Shown: one piece after another, positions 1-11,229 of the stretch
How the letters are laid out: the number at the start of each line of letters is the position of its first letter
Position numbering within the stretch: the first letter of the stretch is position 1
Source of the DNA: Persicaria tinctoria
Lineage: Eukaryota > Streptophyta > Magnoliopsida > Caryophyllales > Polygonaceae
DNA length: 64,000 nt
Assembly: GCA_037127255.1 (NCBI GenBank)
Contig: JBANSL010000013.1
Span: forward strand, 59,014,688 to 59,078,687
Reading direction: 5' to 3'
Notes under the pieces: generated by a model
Databases searched by the model: none
Seen by the model: the letters and a program-made list of their open reading frames with translations, nothing else
Told to the model about the DNA's origin: nothing
Program-made: the position numbers and the translations under genes

Positions 1-275
1 ATAATCCGTCGATACGATCGAATAATCCAGATATACCATCGCATAATCCATCGATACGATCGAATAATCCAGATATACCATCGAATAATGTCAAGAGAGT
101 GCATCACACACGCCCCCAATTCAGCAAGTGAGCAAGAAAAAACGTGGGTCCCACTGATTTTTAATTTTAAAAAAAGCTAAAATTGCCTTTTAATCTCAGC
201 CATCAATTTCATTCAATCAACGGCTCAGATTTGTGTACATGATACACGTTAAGGGCTGAGTACACCGGAACCAAC

Positions 276-278
<3 letters not shown>
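1..278 (-). mobile_element. End of a TA-flanked DNA element (copy A'), cut by the window edge
   Basis: This stretch is a near-perfect reverse complement of about 3127-3400, so it is the inner end of a second copy of the element at 3127-4714, facing the opposite way. It begins with two copies of a 42-bp unit (1-84) containing ATTATTCG-type words, continues through a segment around a GTGGGTCCCAC palindrome, and ends in a terminal segment reading TGTACACAAATCTG on the reverse strand. It stops at a TA repeat. The other end lies outside the window. No coding capacity is seen. The family is inferred as a Mutator/Micron-like non-autonomous element. Confidence 0.6.

Positions 279-306
<28 letters not shown>
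279..306. repeat. (TA)n microsatellite between elements A' and B
   Basis: About 14 TA units separate the ends of two mobile elements. The same arrangement recurs at 3118-3126, 4715-4732, 13326-13402 and 26092-26108. Confidence 0.9.
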
Positions 307-1135
307 AGTGGATCAATTGTGCACACTCATTAGGGTGTATTTTGTGCACAATTGTGTGCCCTTGTATTGATTTTGATGGATGGAAGAGATTAAAGGGAGT
401 TTTTTATATATAAAAAAACAGGTGGGTCCCGCACCTATTTTTCTTAAAACCTCTCACATGTAAGGAGCATACGCGTGATCTCCACCAATCTTCATCTCTT
501 TCCTCCCGTCTGCCCTGGGGGTTCACAGCGCCATTGTTCACGGATCGAAAATAGAGGCTTCCATTCCCCGTCTCATCCAATCCTGGTCCGTCTCCCACCG
601 ATCCTCCGACGTCTCCCACCGATCATCCGGCGTCTCCCACATCCCTACCCCAAAGCAGCCCGCCGACCTCCCCCTCCTCCGCTCCCTCCCGGCCGCCCTC
701 CTCCATATCCCCTTTTCCGATCCCGATTCCATCCTCGCCACCAATCAATTGTCCTAATTCGACTGCGAACCCGTCGCCTATTTCTATTGCGAACCTACCC
801 TCTTCTCCCTCTTTCAATTTACCTATTTCGATTGCGAACCTGTCGCCTCCGATCCGGATCGCGTCTCTTTCTTGATTGGGTTGATGTTTAATCCGAATCG
901 AATCGATATCCAGATCAATGCCGCTTTGATAATTGAGTCGGTGTCGAGGTCTCCGGAGGCGCGATCGAGCTTCAGCGCCGCCGTCGGGGTGTTCGACGGT
1001 GTATTGGGATGATCCGGGATGGGGCTGGGTACGGTAGCGGGTTGGGGGTGGGTGGGGGGTGGGGGTAGTGGGGTGGGGTGTTTGAGGTTTGGTTTTGGGT
1101 TTGTGTTAGGTATCGGCGTAATTAGAGAATTTGTT

Positions 1136-1612
1136 GTTTAATCAACCTATATTATTCGGGGGAAAACGAAGAATTATTCGGAGTATGAGTTGAATTTAGC
1201 GTATAATTTTTTAGATACATAATTTGATTAATTAGTCGTAAATTATTCAGAAGTATGTGTCGAATTTCGGATACTAGTGGTAATGAATTAGTAAATTATT
1301 CGATGAAATCTTATTTATTATTCGTCGGTAATGGAGTCTTCGGTTTGACAAACAATATGAAAACCCTTCATTGCATGAGCATTTTTCGGTGAAATATAAA
1401 ACATTATTCATATAAATAGTAAGTATTGTTTAGGGAATAAGATTTTTGTTTTATCTAAAATGGATGAACAAAAAAAACAAACATTATTCGGTAGCATATG
1501 ACAAATTATTCAGTGGAATAGGTAATTTTTCATCTAAACTAGATGGAAAAAGATAAGATAATATTATTCAGTAGCATATGAAATATTATTCGGTTTAATT
1601 GAAAAATTTTAA
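1136..1612. repeat. Dispersed ATTATTCG octamer field
   Basis: The word ATTATTC(G/A) occurs about ten times in 480 bp at irregular spacing, for example in AATTATTCGGAGTATGAG and AAATATTATTCGG. The same word dominates the minisatellite of element A (3313-3700) and, in reverse, the element end at 13128-13270. Confidence 0.65.
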
Positions 1613-1699
1613 AAACAAAATAAGGGGTTAAAATAAAGTAGCTTGCCAAAAAAAATAGCTTATAAAAAAAAGTCAAAGGGGGTTTATTATGATACAGGA

Positions 1700-2925
1700 G
1701 AAACAAAAAATGAGGAGTCGCTGGATTTCCTGTCCACCGCCGCCGGCTACCATACTCCCTCACTTCCGGCCTCTGTGCTTGAACCTCCGGCCTCTGTGCT
1801 TGAACCTCGTCGTTGATTGATGCTTCAATCTCCTCCTCCATACTCTCTCACTTTAATCGAACTCTCCCACCGTCGATTTATTTGTCGCCGACTCTCTGGT
1901 CTACCGCCTCTGGCCGTTTTCGACTCCGGTCGTCGTTTTTGCTTGGTCAGAGTGTGTGTTGGCCTCGGATCTGACGATTTCTCCTTCCAACTCTCTAACC
2001 TTTGATGCCTCTATCCCGTATTCTCTTCTCCAACCGGTTTGGGGTGCGCGTCTCTGGTCCTCTCGTTGGCCGGTTTGTGCGTTGCCTCGGACCTGTCACC
2101 TGGTTCTCCATACACCCTCGTATCCATCGCCTCTGCCCCGTACTCTCTCTCCTCCGTCCCCGGGTGGTCTGCAAAACCTCCGTACTCTCCTCCAATCCTC
2201 CACTCCCGTTCCCTTTCCTTGGGCCCGAGTTCTTGGTCTTGGGCCCAAGTTTGGGTCCCATCGGCCCAAAGATGACATTAACAAAAAATAAAAAAACCCT
2301 CTTATGGCCTATCTTCTTCTATCATCTTTGTTTTTTATTGATATATTCTTTTTTATATCGACATTTTCCATTACTCTAATCATGAGCACCTTATACACCT
2401 CTTAAACTCTCCTGAATCACTCGCTTCTACCCTTTTTACCCGTTTCTTTTGATCTTGTGTTTTTGTCCAGCAGAGTTGAGTCGTTTTCTTGGGTGCGGCT
2501 TCGTTTAGTTTCCGGATGAAATTGCAGTCTCGGGCGCCCTGTTGTTCGAGTTGACCGTGGAAGTGTTCGTGATTCTCGAAGATCTCTCATCTAGGTGGGG
2601 GGAACGTCGTTGATCCACATTTCCCCAGGAGATGTCCTTTCCGCTATTGGGTTTCTGCATCTGTCTCCCCGGCGTCGAGACGTCGTGTTTGTCCTTCGAC
2701 TTTCCCATGTTCTCGGCATTCGCTGCCTCCATCTGGTGTCCTACGTCTCCCTCTCCGCTGGCCTTCTTCGCTATGATCTTTTGTATTCGGGTTTTTGTTG
2801 TTTTTTGCTTTTGGTTGTATCATGACGGTTAGTCCGTCTGCCGTTTATCGGCCTCTCGTTGTTCCAGACTTCAACTGAAGTTTGGGACTTCGAATTATTT
2901 CCGGTTTAAAAAAAAAATAAAAAAA
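1700..2925 (+). mobile_element. LINE-type retroposon remnant with poly-A tail
   Basis: The segment ends in a text resembling plant LINE 3' ends: CCGTCTGCCGTTTATCGGCC, then an A-rich tail at 2907-2927. A closely similar text (CCGTCTGCCGACTTGTCGGC) ends the retroposon at 22764-24292. Both have a repetitive 5' part, GGGCCCAA words in the middle, an AT-rich spacer and a GC-rich 3' part. No ORF2 domain is visible. The left limit is approximate. Confidence 0.4.
1757..1806. repeat. Short tandem duplication (unit about 21 bp)
   Basis: Two adjacent copies of a unit containing CCGGCCTCTGTGCTTGAAC are followed by a partial third. Confidence 0.7.
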
Positions 2926-3312
2926 TTGAGGAGGAGGGGCCATTCACGTGCAGGCAAGGGAATGGCAAGGGAGTTGTTTGGGTTTTGTACATGGGACCCA
3001 TACATTTAATTGGAAAAAAAGAAAAATTCATTTTAATCACAACCTTCCGTTCTCTTTTAATCAACGATCCACAATTGTGCACAAGATACACTATAAGATG
3101 TGTGCACTCTGGAACCCATATATATAGGGGTTGGTTCCGGTGTACTCAACCCTTAACGTGTATCATGTACACAAATCTGAGTCATTGATTGAATGAAATT
3201 GATGGCTGAGATTAAAAGGCAATTTTAGTTTTTTTTAATTAAAAATCAGTGGGACCCACGTTTTTTCTTGCTCACTTACTGAATTGGGGGCGTGTGTGAT
3301 GCACTCTCTTGA

Positions 3313-3700
3313 CATTATTCGATGGTATATCTGGATTATTCGATCGTATCGACGGATTATGCGATAGTATATCTGGATTATTCGATCGTATTGACGGATT
3401 ATGCGATGATATTGCTTTATTATTCAATGGTATAGCTTGATTATTCAATGACGTTACAATATTATTCGGTTAGTTATGTCATTTAACAAATAACTAAAAA
3501 TTATTCGATGGTATTGCTGGATTATGCAATGGTATCTCATGATTATTCGACGGTATCGATGAATTTTTCTAATCGGCTAGCAATCTGAAAACACCAAGTG
3601 AATTTTTCATTAAAAATTATTCGATGGTATGACTTGATTATTCGATTGTATAGCCTGATTATTCGATGGTATAGTGCTATTATTTGATGGTGCAACAGGT
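3313..3700. repeat. Degenerate ~21-bp minisatellite (ATTATTCGATGGTAT units)
   Basis: About 15 degenerate units of the type GATTATTCGATGGTATAGCT run through this subterminal region, with gaps at 3470-3500 and 3560-3610. The outer part of copy A' (1-84) is the reverse complement of the first units. Confidence 0.75.
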
Positions 3701-4030
3701 CACTAAACCAAATAAAAAATCTCACATATGTCATATGCTGCGATTGCCATTGAAAATGTGACTCAAGATTTCCTTCTTCCCTTGAATTTGGAAGTCTCAC
3801 AAAAAAATGCTTCAAGCAATTACCGTTCAATATGATCAAATTACAGAACCCCCCAAAATCCCTAACAAAATTAGATCCAACCCCCAAACCTAATTCATCA
3901 ATAATCAACCCCCACCCCAAAATTGATCATGCAGTGCCAGATCTGAACACAATTCAATCAAAAAGGTCAAGAGATTTCATAAGAAACCACCTACCTACCC
4001 AACAATAAATGGAGAAACAAAACGTCGAAA

Positions 4031-4504
4031 TTGCTTCAACCTAATTCCGTTTTCGGCAATCCGGTAAGAACGAGAAATCGAGAGCCAACGGAGACAGCCA
4101 AGGCCTTGAGCAGTAGAAGAAATCGAGAGCATCTCCTTTGCCCCCCACTTGTCCGCCGCATCCCTGCGTCTCCCCTTCGCCCTCACCATCGAATGTCAGA
4201 TGCGCCGATCTCGAAGGAAGTAGTAGCGGAGGAGGAAGCAGCGACGCCGAATCCAAAGGAAGGAGGGGCGGATCGAGGAGGAAGCAGCTGCGCCGACGCC
4301 ATCACCACCTTGGCCTCTGCAACCGCCATTGCCGTCGCCACCTTCGCCATCTCCTTCGCCATCGCCTTCGCCTCTGCAACCCCATCGTCGCCGCCATCGC
4401 CTTCGCCATCCGGAGAAGGTCGGGGCTTATCGCCATCGCCATTCGCCATCACCATCTCATCCGCTATCTTCCATGGGAGCAAGAAGGAGGCGGCTCTATT
4501 TTAA
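4031..4504. other. GC-rich, possibly captured segment inside element A
   Basis: This GC-rich island sits in AT-rich transposon DNA and is open on both strands (157 codons forward; about 99 codons in reverse at 4183-4482). Its second half is an imperfect repeat of GCCATCGCCTTCGCC-like triplet blocks, giving Ala/Ile/Phe- or Ala/Met/Glu-rich translations. No domain was recognised. Sharp base-composition edges inside a Mutator-like element are what a Pack-MULE gene capture would leave, but the origin is unproven and the open frames may follow only from GC content. Confidence 0.3.
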
Positions 4505-4714
4505 TTTGGGAACCAGTTAGAGATTTAGGTTTTTGTTGATTATTCCCACGCGCTTCAGGTTTTGGTTGGATGAAATTGGGTGAAATTTTCCACCTTTTTT
4601 TTAAAAGCTATCAATACACGTGGCACTATCTTATCCTTCCATTTTCTATAGATCAACGGCCCAGATTTGTGTACATGATACACAATAAGGGTTGAGTACA
4701 TATGATCCATACTC

Positions 4715-4720
4715 TATATG

Positions 4721-4796
<76 letters not shown>

Positions 4797-4820
4797 CGTG
4801 CGTGCGTGTGTGTGTGTGTA
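4715..4820. repeat. Compound (TA)n(TG)n microsatellite
   Basis: A short TA tract is followed by about 40 TG units with a few GTGC interruptions near 4791-4806. Confidence 0.9.
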
Positions 4821-4980
4821 TGAACAAATCTGGACCCTTAAATCATTGTAGATAGATGGTTGAGATTAATTTACATTTAATTAATTTGGAAAAATAAAAA
4901 TATCAAATAAGGAAAGTAAAAGTGAAAGTTGCGCGTGTACCCAGACGGCCTGACCCAATCAACTCTTCAATTAAAGAAAA
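4821..4980 (+). mobile_element. Possible diverged end of another A-family element
   Basis: Directly after the microsatellite, ACAAATCTGGACCCTTAAAT and then ATGGTTGAGATTAATTT resemble the subterminal text of element A (ACAAATCTGAG, then TGATGGCTGAGATTAAAA). The partner end could be at 13280-13325, with later insertions in between. This is a weak inference. Confidence 0.3.
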
Positions 4981-5206
4981 CCCAATTAGTACTTACAGAG
5001 TAGCGAATTGGAAAAACAAAACCCTAGGGCGATAGCAAAGCGATTGCCGGCGAGGGTCCCTTAACGCTCACCAATCGCTTTCCTCTCTCTCCGGTCTACG
5101 GCCGTGAGAGCCTAGCTTATCTCGCCGGCGACGTGCGGGACACACCGATCAAGGAAGTTCTGCATTCAGGTTTGTTTTCGTTGGTTTTTCACGGTAACGG
5201 ACTGCC
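4981..5206 (+). other. 5' untranslated leader of the LINE ORF1
   Basis: GC-rich, C/T-rich leader (CTTTCCTCTCTCTCCGGTC and similar) directly upstream of the ATG at 5207. No coding signal was seen. Confidence 0.4.
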
Positions 5207-6562
5207 ATGGATAGAGAGAAGGGGATGAAGAAGACCTTGATATTAACGAGGGAGGAAGAACTAGAGGTGACGGTAGGCGAGGGGGGTTAGGAAAAAGTTC
5301 AGGGTCAGGGGCCGCCTTTGCCTGTTGGAAAGTTGTTAACGTCCCGACCTTTCAATTCGTATGCGCTCCAGGCTACTATGAAGGGGGCATGGAGATTGAA
5401 AGGGGGATTTGTGTGCAGGAAAATAAAACAGAATCTACTCCTTTTCTAATTCACGACTGAGGCCGACAAAGACAAGGTGATCAAAGGGGGGCCGTGGTCA
5501 TTCGACAAGGCCCTGTTCGCTCTTAAGGAGCTAGGAGCAGAGCAACTATCGAGGATAAAGTTTGAGAAAGTTTCATTTTGGATTCGGGTTTATGATTTGC
5601 CGTTTAGCATGATGACGACTGCCACTGCAAATGCTATTGGGGATGACTTTGGGGGAGTGCAGGAGATTGATGGGGGCGAACAACTGAGTTGTGCAAGATT
5701 TCTTCGACTAAGGGTGGAGATAGACTTAGAGAAGCCTCTGCGTCGGGGGGTATTATTGCGGGCTGAAGGAAAGAAATTTTGGGTTAATATCAAGTACGAG
5801 CGCCTTCCCAACTTCTGTTATACTTGTGGGCGTCTAAGCCATGTTGAGGTGGACTGTGATCAGGAAGAACAACCAGGCCAGTGTGAGTATGGTGATTGGC
5901 TTCGGGCATCACCGCTGAAAAGGCTAAGGGATAGGGGGGTTGATCGTAAGAGGGAAGAGAAGGGGGTTTACAAGGGTGAAGAGGTGAGGACTGAAGGGAG
6001 GAAAGGGGATGATGGGAGAGTTGGAAATGTTAGGAAATCACTGATAGAAATATTAGAAGAAAATGACAAGGAGGATGAGGAAAGAGTGGAAGGGAGTGAG
6101 CAAGTCCAGATGGAGGTGGGGGTAGGTGAGGAAGCTGATGGGCTAAGGGGGCTTACTTTAGGCCATCAGAAAGAAGGGAAACAAAAGGAGGAGGGGATAG
6201 TGGGGCAGCAAAATGAGGGAGAAAAAAGAATGGAAAGTAGTGAGAAAGAGACGGGGGATGCTTTAGTAGACAATATGATGGTGGAGGGAGAGATTGATAC
6301 GGAGGGAGGGGGCATGTATGGGAATACAGGGATCGGGGGTACCAAAAACAAAGGGGAGGGCAAAAAGTGGAAAAGACTGGCAAGAGCGGGTATGGGAGTG
6401 GGCCCTGTGGAAATTGCTCTGAAAGGAAAGAGAAAGGATTTGGATGAAGAACATGGCAATACTGAGACTGAGACAGGACAAGAGGTTGAGAAGAGAAGGA
6501 AGTACGGGGAGAGTCGGACGATGCTAATCAGGCCGAAGCCCGGATTTCTCTGGGAAGGATGA
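5207..6562 (+). pseudogene. LINE ORF1 (gag-like, DUF4283 plus CCHC zinc knuckle), broken
   Basis: From the ATG at 5207 a single frame runs to 6562 (452 codons including stop) with two nonsense codons: TAG at 5288-5290 and TAA at 5447-5449. The first ~190 residues match the plant retrotransposon N-terminal domain DUF4283, with the blocks KLLTSRPFNSYALQATMKG, FVCRKI, KGGPWSFDKALFALKEL and FWIRVYDLP. A zinc knuckle follows with spacing C-x2-C-x4-H-x4-C (5817-5860, CYTCGRLSHVEVDC). The rest is a Lys/Glu/Gly-rich acidic-basic tail typical of L1-type ORF1 proteins. The protein would bind template RNA and chaperone target-primed reverse transcription. No endonuclease-RT ORF2 follows, so the element is truncated at about 6562. 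Confidence in the family is high; activity is not possible. Confidence 0.85.
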
Positions 6563-6930
6563 GAGGAGGTCGGCTAGCACCGGGAGGCAGAGGGAGAGAG
6601 GGTTGTCGGGGTCGGAGGTCGGCAGAGGGGGATCGATAACGGAGGGTGGCCGACGGAGGGGGATCGATAACGACGGAGGAGATCGGTGGCGAAGTAGAAG
6701 AGGAAGACGAGGATGGGCAGGGGAGGAAGGCGGTGATACAACGACGAGGGTGGGTGGGGAGGAAGGCGAGGGTGGTTGCGACAGAGGGTGGGCGGGGAGG
6801 AAGGCGAGGGAGGTGCAGTCGCAGAGGAAGCGGGGAGGAAGGTGAGGGGGCGGTGGAATTGAACCAATGAAGCGGGGAGGAAGGTGAGGGGACGCCGACG
6901 ACGCTCGACTTCCTCCTCCTGTTTCAATTT
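6563..6930. repeat. Purine-rich tandem-repeat stretch
   Basis: A G/A-rich region with two copies of a unit around GAGGGGGATCGATAACG (6625-6680), then degenerate copies of GGCGGGGAGGAAGGCGAGG (6740-6890). Long open frames on both strands reflect absence of T-rich codons, not coding. It abuts the 3' break of the LINE ORF1. Confidence 0.6.
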
Positions 6931-6954
6931 TAATTTTCGATAATTAAAAAAAAG

Positions 6955-7160
6955 AAATAGAGAGACGCGGGTTCAACCCACGACTCTATTGTAAATTATT
7001 TTACAAAATTACGAAATTCATCCCTAAATAAAATTAAAATAGAAACACGGTCCTAGACCGCGTTTCTTTTGTTAATTTTTTGTCATTTTTTTCAAATTTC
7101 ATGTTTTCTCCCTTTGTGAATAAAACGCGGTCTCATGCCGCGTTTTTTCTGCTAAACCTG
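6955..7160. repeat. ~80-bp imperfect tandem repeats with hairpins
   Basis: Three diverged units each start with a short inverted repeat: GACGCGGGTTCAACCCACGA, CACGGTCCTAGACCGCG and ACGCGGTCTCATGCCGCGTT. Each is followed by a T-rich stretch with TTTCAAATTTCAT-like text. No coding potential. They may be the subterminal repeats of a DNA element. Confidence 0.55.
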
Positions 7161-7211
7161 CCAAAAATGAATATTTTTGTAAATATTTTAAAAGTTTGAA
7201 TATTTTGTTGA

Positions 7212-7385
7212 TATTATAAAGTAAAAAGTAAGATAATAGAAAAGAGAGGCAGAGATAAGGGAGGAGAGACTAATCTTTTCATAAGGGTTCCAAAGGATCC
7301 TTCATATAGAGATTACACACTTTTGGGCCCCAAGTCTAACTAGAGTTTCCCATGTATATCCACATACGATAATAATATTATAACA
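7212..7385 (-). repeat. 3' LTR of the copia-like element
   Basis: 174 bp, same length as its partner at 12890-13063, with roughly a dozen differences by eye. Begins TGTTATAATA on the minus strand. Confidence 0.8.
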
Positions 7386-7398
7386 CTCCCCCTTGGAT
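7386..7398 (-). other. Polypurine tract of the copia-like element
   Basis: Minus-strand CCAAGGGGGAG directly precedes the TG start of the 3' LTR; it would prime plus-strand DNA synthesis. Confidence 0.75.
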
Positions 7399-7424
7399 AT
7401 ACATCACTAATATTACAAAATTGT

Positions 7425-8510
7425 CATATTAAAAACCTCGCCTAGAAAATACAGTGAGGCAAAAACTAGGACCAAGGAAAAATATTAATGACATACGATA
7501 CGCTTTGATGTTACTGCCTCATTAAAAACCTAGCTAGGAAAACCCAATGGGACAAAACCATAACTTAGGGAAAAAGAGTGCAGCCTTCTACGTACGCTCT
7601 TGTTGTACTGCCTTGTTAAAAACCTTGTTAGGAAAACCTAGTGGGACAAAACCTGATCTAAGGGAAAAAGAGTACAGTGCGTGTATGCTCCCCCTAAATT
7701 CAACATCCTTCTCGAAGTCTTCTCATTCTTCTTAATGTTGCAGTCTTCATGAGCTTATGGTCGAATCTCAACATTGTCTTTGATGTGGATTAGCTGGAAT
7801 GCCTTCATGATTGACTTTGACGCGCCTGACTTCCATGTATTGGTGTTGAGCTGCTTTGGATGCACAAGCAGAAGGTACTTTAGGACCTAGTGTGATGTTC
7901 ATTGTTGATCTGGGGGATCTGATGTATGAAATGGGGCTTAAGTTGCCTCGTTAAAAACCTTACCTTGAAAAAACTCAGTGGGATTAAAACCAAGATTAAG
8001 GAAAAGAGTACAACTTTGTATGGTACTTCGGGAACTAATAAAGTGTCACCATTTTCACAATTATAGGTAATTTAGCTACTCTAATAAGAATCTTTAAGCA
8101 ACTGCATGTGACATGACTTTGATAATAATGTTTCAGACATTTTCAATCGATTCTTCCCATTTATATGGGTATGCACCTACAATGTCCGACATTTACATTT
8201 GGATCCAAATTATATTCACTTATGTGAATACATTCTCATGTAACCTTTAATAAGTTTTTGTGCAATCAATTTGGCTTTATGTTTTCCTTTATACGAGCAC
8301 TCACTTAAAACCAATTAATATCACACTTTTCAATGTTGGAGCTACAGGTTCAAAAACTTCATCCTTAAATAATCCATTTTGCATGAAATATTTCTTTCTA
8401 GAATTTGGGATATAGAATGTATCCTTATGAGGAGAGTTGCCTCATTAAAAACCTTGCTTTGGAAAAAATCCAAATGGGACAAAAACCAAAGTTAAGGAAA
8501 AAAGTACAAC
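7425..8510 (-). repeat. Five dispersed copies of a ~65-bp motif in the copia 3' region
   Basis: Copies lie at about 7425-7480, 7516-7580, 7605-7680, 7940-8010 and 8433-8512. Each reads CCTCRTTAAAAACCT, then GGAAAACCCARTGGGACAAAACC-like text, then AAGGAAAAAGAGTAC on the plus strand. Related text is common upstream of the PPT in plant copia elements. No protein is implied. Confidence 0.75.
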
Positions 8511-11229
8511 TTTTCTCCCCCTCAATTTAGCATATGAATCACCAATTTTATAAAGACATGATACTTCTGGACCCTTAATATCCTTTCACAATCTAATCAA
8601 AGATGAAAAGATCATTTGTCTTCATATTGTAATATATCTCTCTTTGTACACACGAACTACAAGTCGATATATTTTTAGAGCTTTCAACTAATTTCCAACT
8701 AATCCTCTGCTTATTGGATAATCAAGGATCTGGTCATTTCAAGACAACTCATAATCAATTCTAACACTGTCAACGTTCATGAAATCTCTTCAAGAGTTTT
8801 ATACTAGTGGACATATCATCGAACTTTCGGTTAACTTCTCTTCCATGCAACATATTACTTCTTGATCTCCTTTTCCTCTCCCCCTAAATACCGAGTATTT
8901 ATCATCCGTGATAAACTCTAGGTATTTGATCATATATGGGGACTTAACCCCTCATATACATCAGCCTTTTTGGTTTACAACAACTTAATTAGTGTAATCT
9001 TGGGAGATTTTCGGTGCCTATACCGAACATAACACTCTCTTCTGGAGATAAATTTCAAAGGAGAATTTATTATATTGTTGATCGAAATCGATTCAAACTG
9101 TTGATATTCATGTCTGTATGTTATCTATTGTTGGTGACTCTTCTGGGTCATTTCATGTATCAACATTATTTAAAATGATACTTTTATAAGTAACGACTTA
9201 ACATGGTCGATTTACTTGTCAACTTCTCAATGCTCATATATATCCAACATAGCAATTTCATTGATAATATCTCCATATTACATTCATATTGCCAACATGG
9301 GTAATCTATTTATTATATGTCAGATCCTTTTTTTGACATCTTTAACTAGAGGAAAACCACTGCTTCTGGCAATTATTGGCTTTCACGATCCCAATTTATC
9401 TGTCATCACTCATCCCCTTGACTGTTTTGACGCTCTTCTAGAGCCATTTTCTCATATGAGTTTACTGCTTGATTATATCAACAGGTCTTCGAGGACTAAT
9501 TCCTTCGAGGACTAATTTTGATGCTCTTCTGGAGCCATGTATAAGGTTTAATTATGCCAAGTATAGACTTTATACAAATACTTATTAGTTATTTCATGCC
9601 AAAAACTACAGGTTTTCCATATCATCAGATACTAAGCTCTAAACCATTCTAACATTTGTATACGATGATCCATTCACAGTTTGGGTGATTACAAATCCAA
9701 ATTAGGTAAACCATCATCCTTGACTTGTTCTTCCACATTCTCCTTGATGTGGGAGTCGACTCATACATGATTATCTATAATCATTTTCAAAATTATGACC
9801 AGTATCCTAACAACGGTCGCGCGCACCGTATCCTCTTTATGTCCTCTGCTAGAGGTAACTATATGTATTGCATCTGGCAATAAAAGAGGTTGTTATGAAC
9901 CATAGGTCATTTAGCTAACTCTTTATTTGAGTTTTACTATACCTAAGTAGATTAAGAACAAAATTTCAGAATAAAGAGTCTTCGGACTCTCGTGAACTGA
10001 TTTTATCAAGTTAAATTGGCAATATATATACCCATAATGGTTTCTTCGGGAAACATGTCAACGTCTTTACTTGAAAACCAAACCAAAACTATGTACTCAA
10101 ATGAGAAACCATGAAAATTATTTAAAACGCTATTAACATAGCTTAGATAGAAAAATGGAACTTCAAACAAACCCATAGTCATGGTTGCATTAGAATCATA
10201 AGTGTTGGATCATCTGGATTCTTTTATTCAATATAATTTTTCATGGCAACAAATGTATTATAGATAGGTGTAAAAATGTTTCTAACACAGACCTCTAATT
10301 TATCCACTACAGATGCATTCACTTCTTTAATTGTTGGAAATATATGATATTAATCAATCTAGATAAAATTACGTATAGATGATCAAAAGTCATAAATAAC
10401 TCAAAATTTACCTTATGGCTTATTCGATCGCAAGCTCAACATACGTACATACGTACCAAAAAGTCTTCAGTTAAGAAATTCTCTTTAACCGAGCATATAA
10501 CATGGATGGGTCCCTTTGGCTTAGTGGAGCTAAATCTTCCAATTGCCCCTAGTAATCAATAATTTCTGATGCATGTCGAAATCCCATAAAACTCCACATA
10601 TAAATAAGACATATAATAACATAAAGAAAAATACTTTACTCTTCTAGAGTTAATAAAAATTCATTAGAGTCTTCAATCTCTTATATTTGTCTTTATAAGC
10701 ATCCACTTCAATAGTTATTGTAATAAAGCTCATACACTTATGGGCATTCTTTTTCCTTTCATTTATTGAACAAACTTATCACTCATTTATGAGAGTGAAT
10801 GCATGAATAGTGTCACTTCGGGAACAAAAATGCACCAATAAATTAGACGGGCCACAAATTTATACTCCATATAGATATATATAGATATAGGCATGCTTGT
10901 ATCATGTAGGATGATGGTGAGTAGTTAAATAAATAAATATAGAGTGTATCAATCATAATATGTGAAAATATGCCTGTATATACTCATATGTAATATATAT
11001 GAATAGATTAGAATGTATGTAGGTCTCACACTAATAAAAGGTAAGAATATGTAATAATGTATCATATTCCGTAAAGCATAGGAATGCAATAATATATATG
11101 TACAGTACTGTAATTTGGAAACAAACTATCAAATATAAATTTGGCACATCATCAACATATACATATGACAATATACCCGATTTGATTAATTCAACTATAT
11201 AAATTAATTAACTTATATCTATACTTCCG
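8511..11229 (-). other. AT-rich interior of the copia-like element, no recognisable gene
   Basis: This 2.7-kb stretch should hold pol if the element were autonomous. Reading both strands gives only short frames and no RT, RNase H or integrase motif that can be trusted. The longest frame (9216-9515, plus) is on the wrong strand and has no recognised similarity. The region is either heavily decayed or was never coding. Confidence 0.5.

Larger units (their letters stand above)
307..3117. mobile_element. TA-flanked non-autonomous element B
   Basis: The two ends are diverged inverted repeats. The left end reads AGTGGATCAATTGTGCACAC and continues with TTGTGCACAATTGTG. The right end, read on the reverse strand from 3117, has AGAGTGCACACATCTTA followed by TTGTGCACAATTGTGGATC. 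Both sides abut TA repeats. Inside are a C-rich open segment at 475-891 without a recognisable domain, a G-rich stretch at 1020-1090, a field of ATTATTCG words (1136-1612), and a segment ending like a LINE 3' end (to about 2925). No transposase was found, so it is a non-autonomous or cargo-carrying element. Confidence 0.5.
3127..4714 (+). mobile_element. TA-flanked non-autonomous element A (1.6 kb)
   Basis: Inverted ends of about 60 bp are visible. The left end contains TGTACTCAACCCTTAACGTG followed by TATCATGTACACAAATCTG. The right end, read on the reverse strand from about 4705, contains TGTACTCAACCCTTATTGTG followed by the same TATCATGTACACAAATCTG. Both sides lie in TA-rich repeats. Inside are a minisatellite of ATTATTCG units (3313-3700), an AT-rich spacer (3700-4030) and a GC-rich segment (4100-4503). 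No transposase is encoded. TIR length and internal minisatellite fit a Mutator-superfamily non-autonomous element; insertion in TA repeats is like rice Micron elements. Confidence 0.6.

Noticed and set aside
475..891. 138-codon Pro/Arg-rich open frame
   Set aside because: C-rich low-complexity DNA, overlapped by equally long frames on the other strand; no domain, and codon composition follows base content.
6574..6927. Open frames on both strands in the purine-rich region
   Set aside because: Tandem repeats with few T residues avoid stops; no conserved motif.
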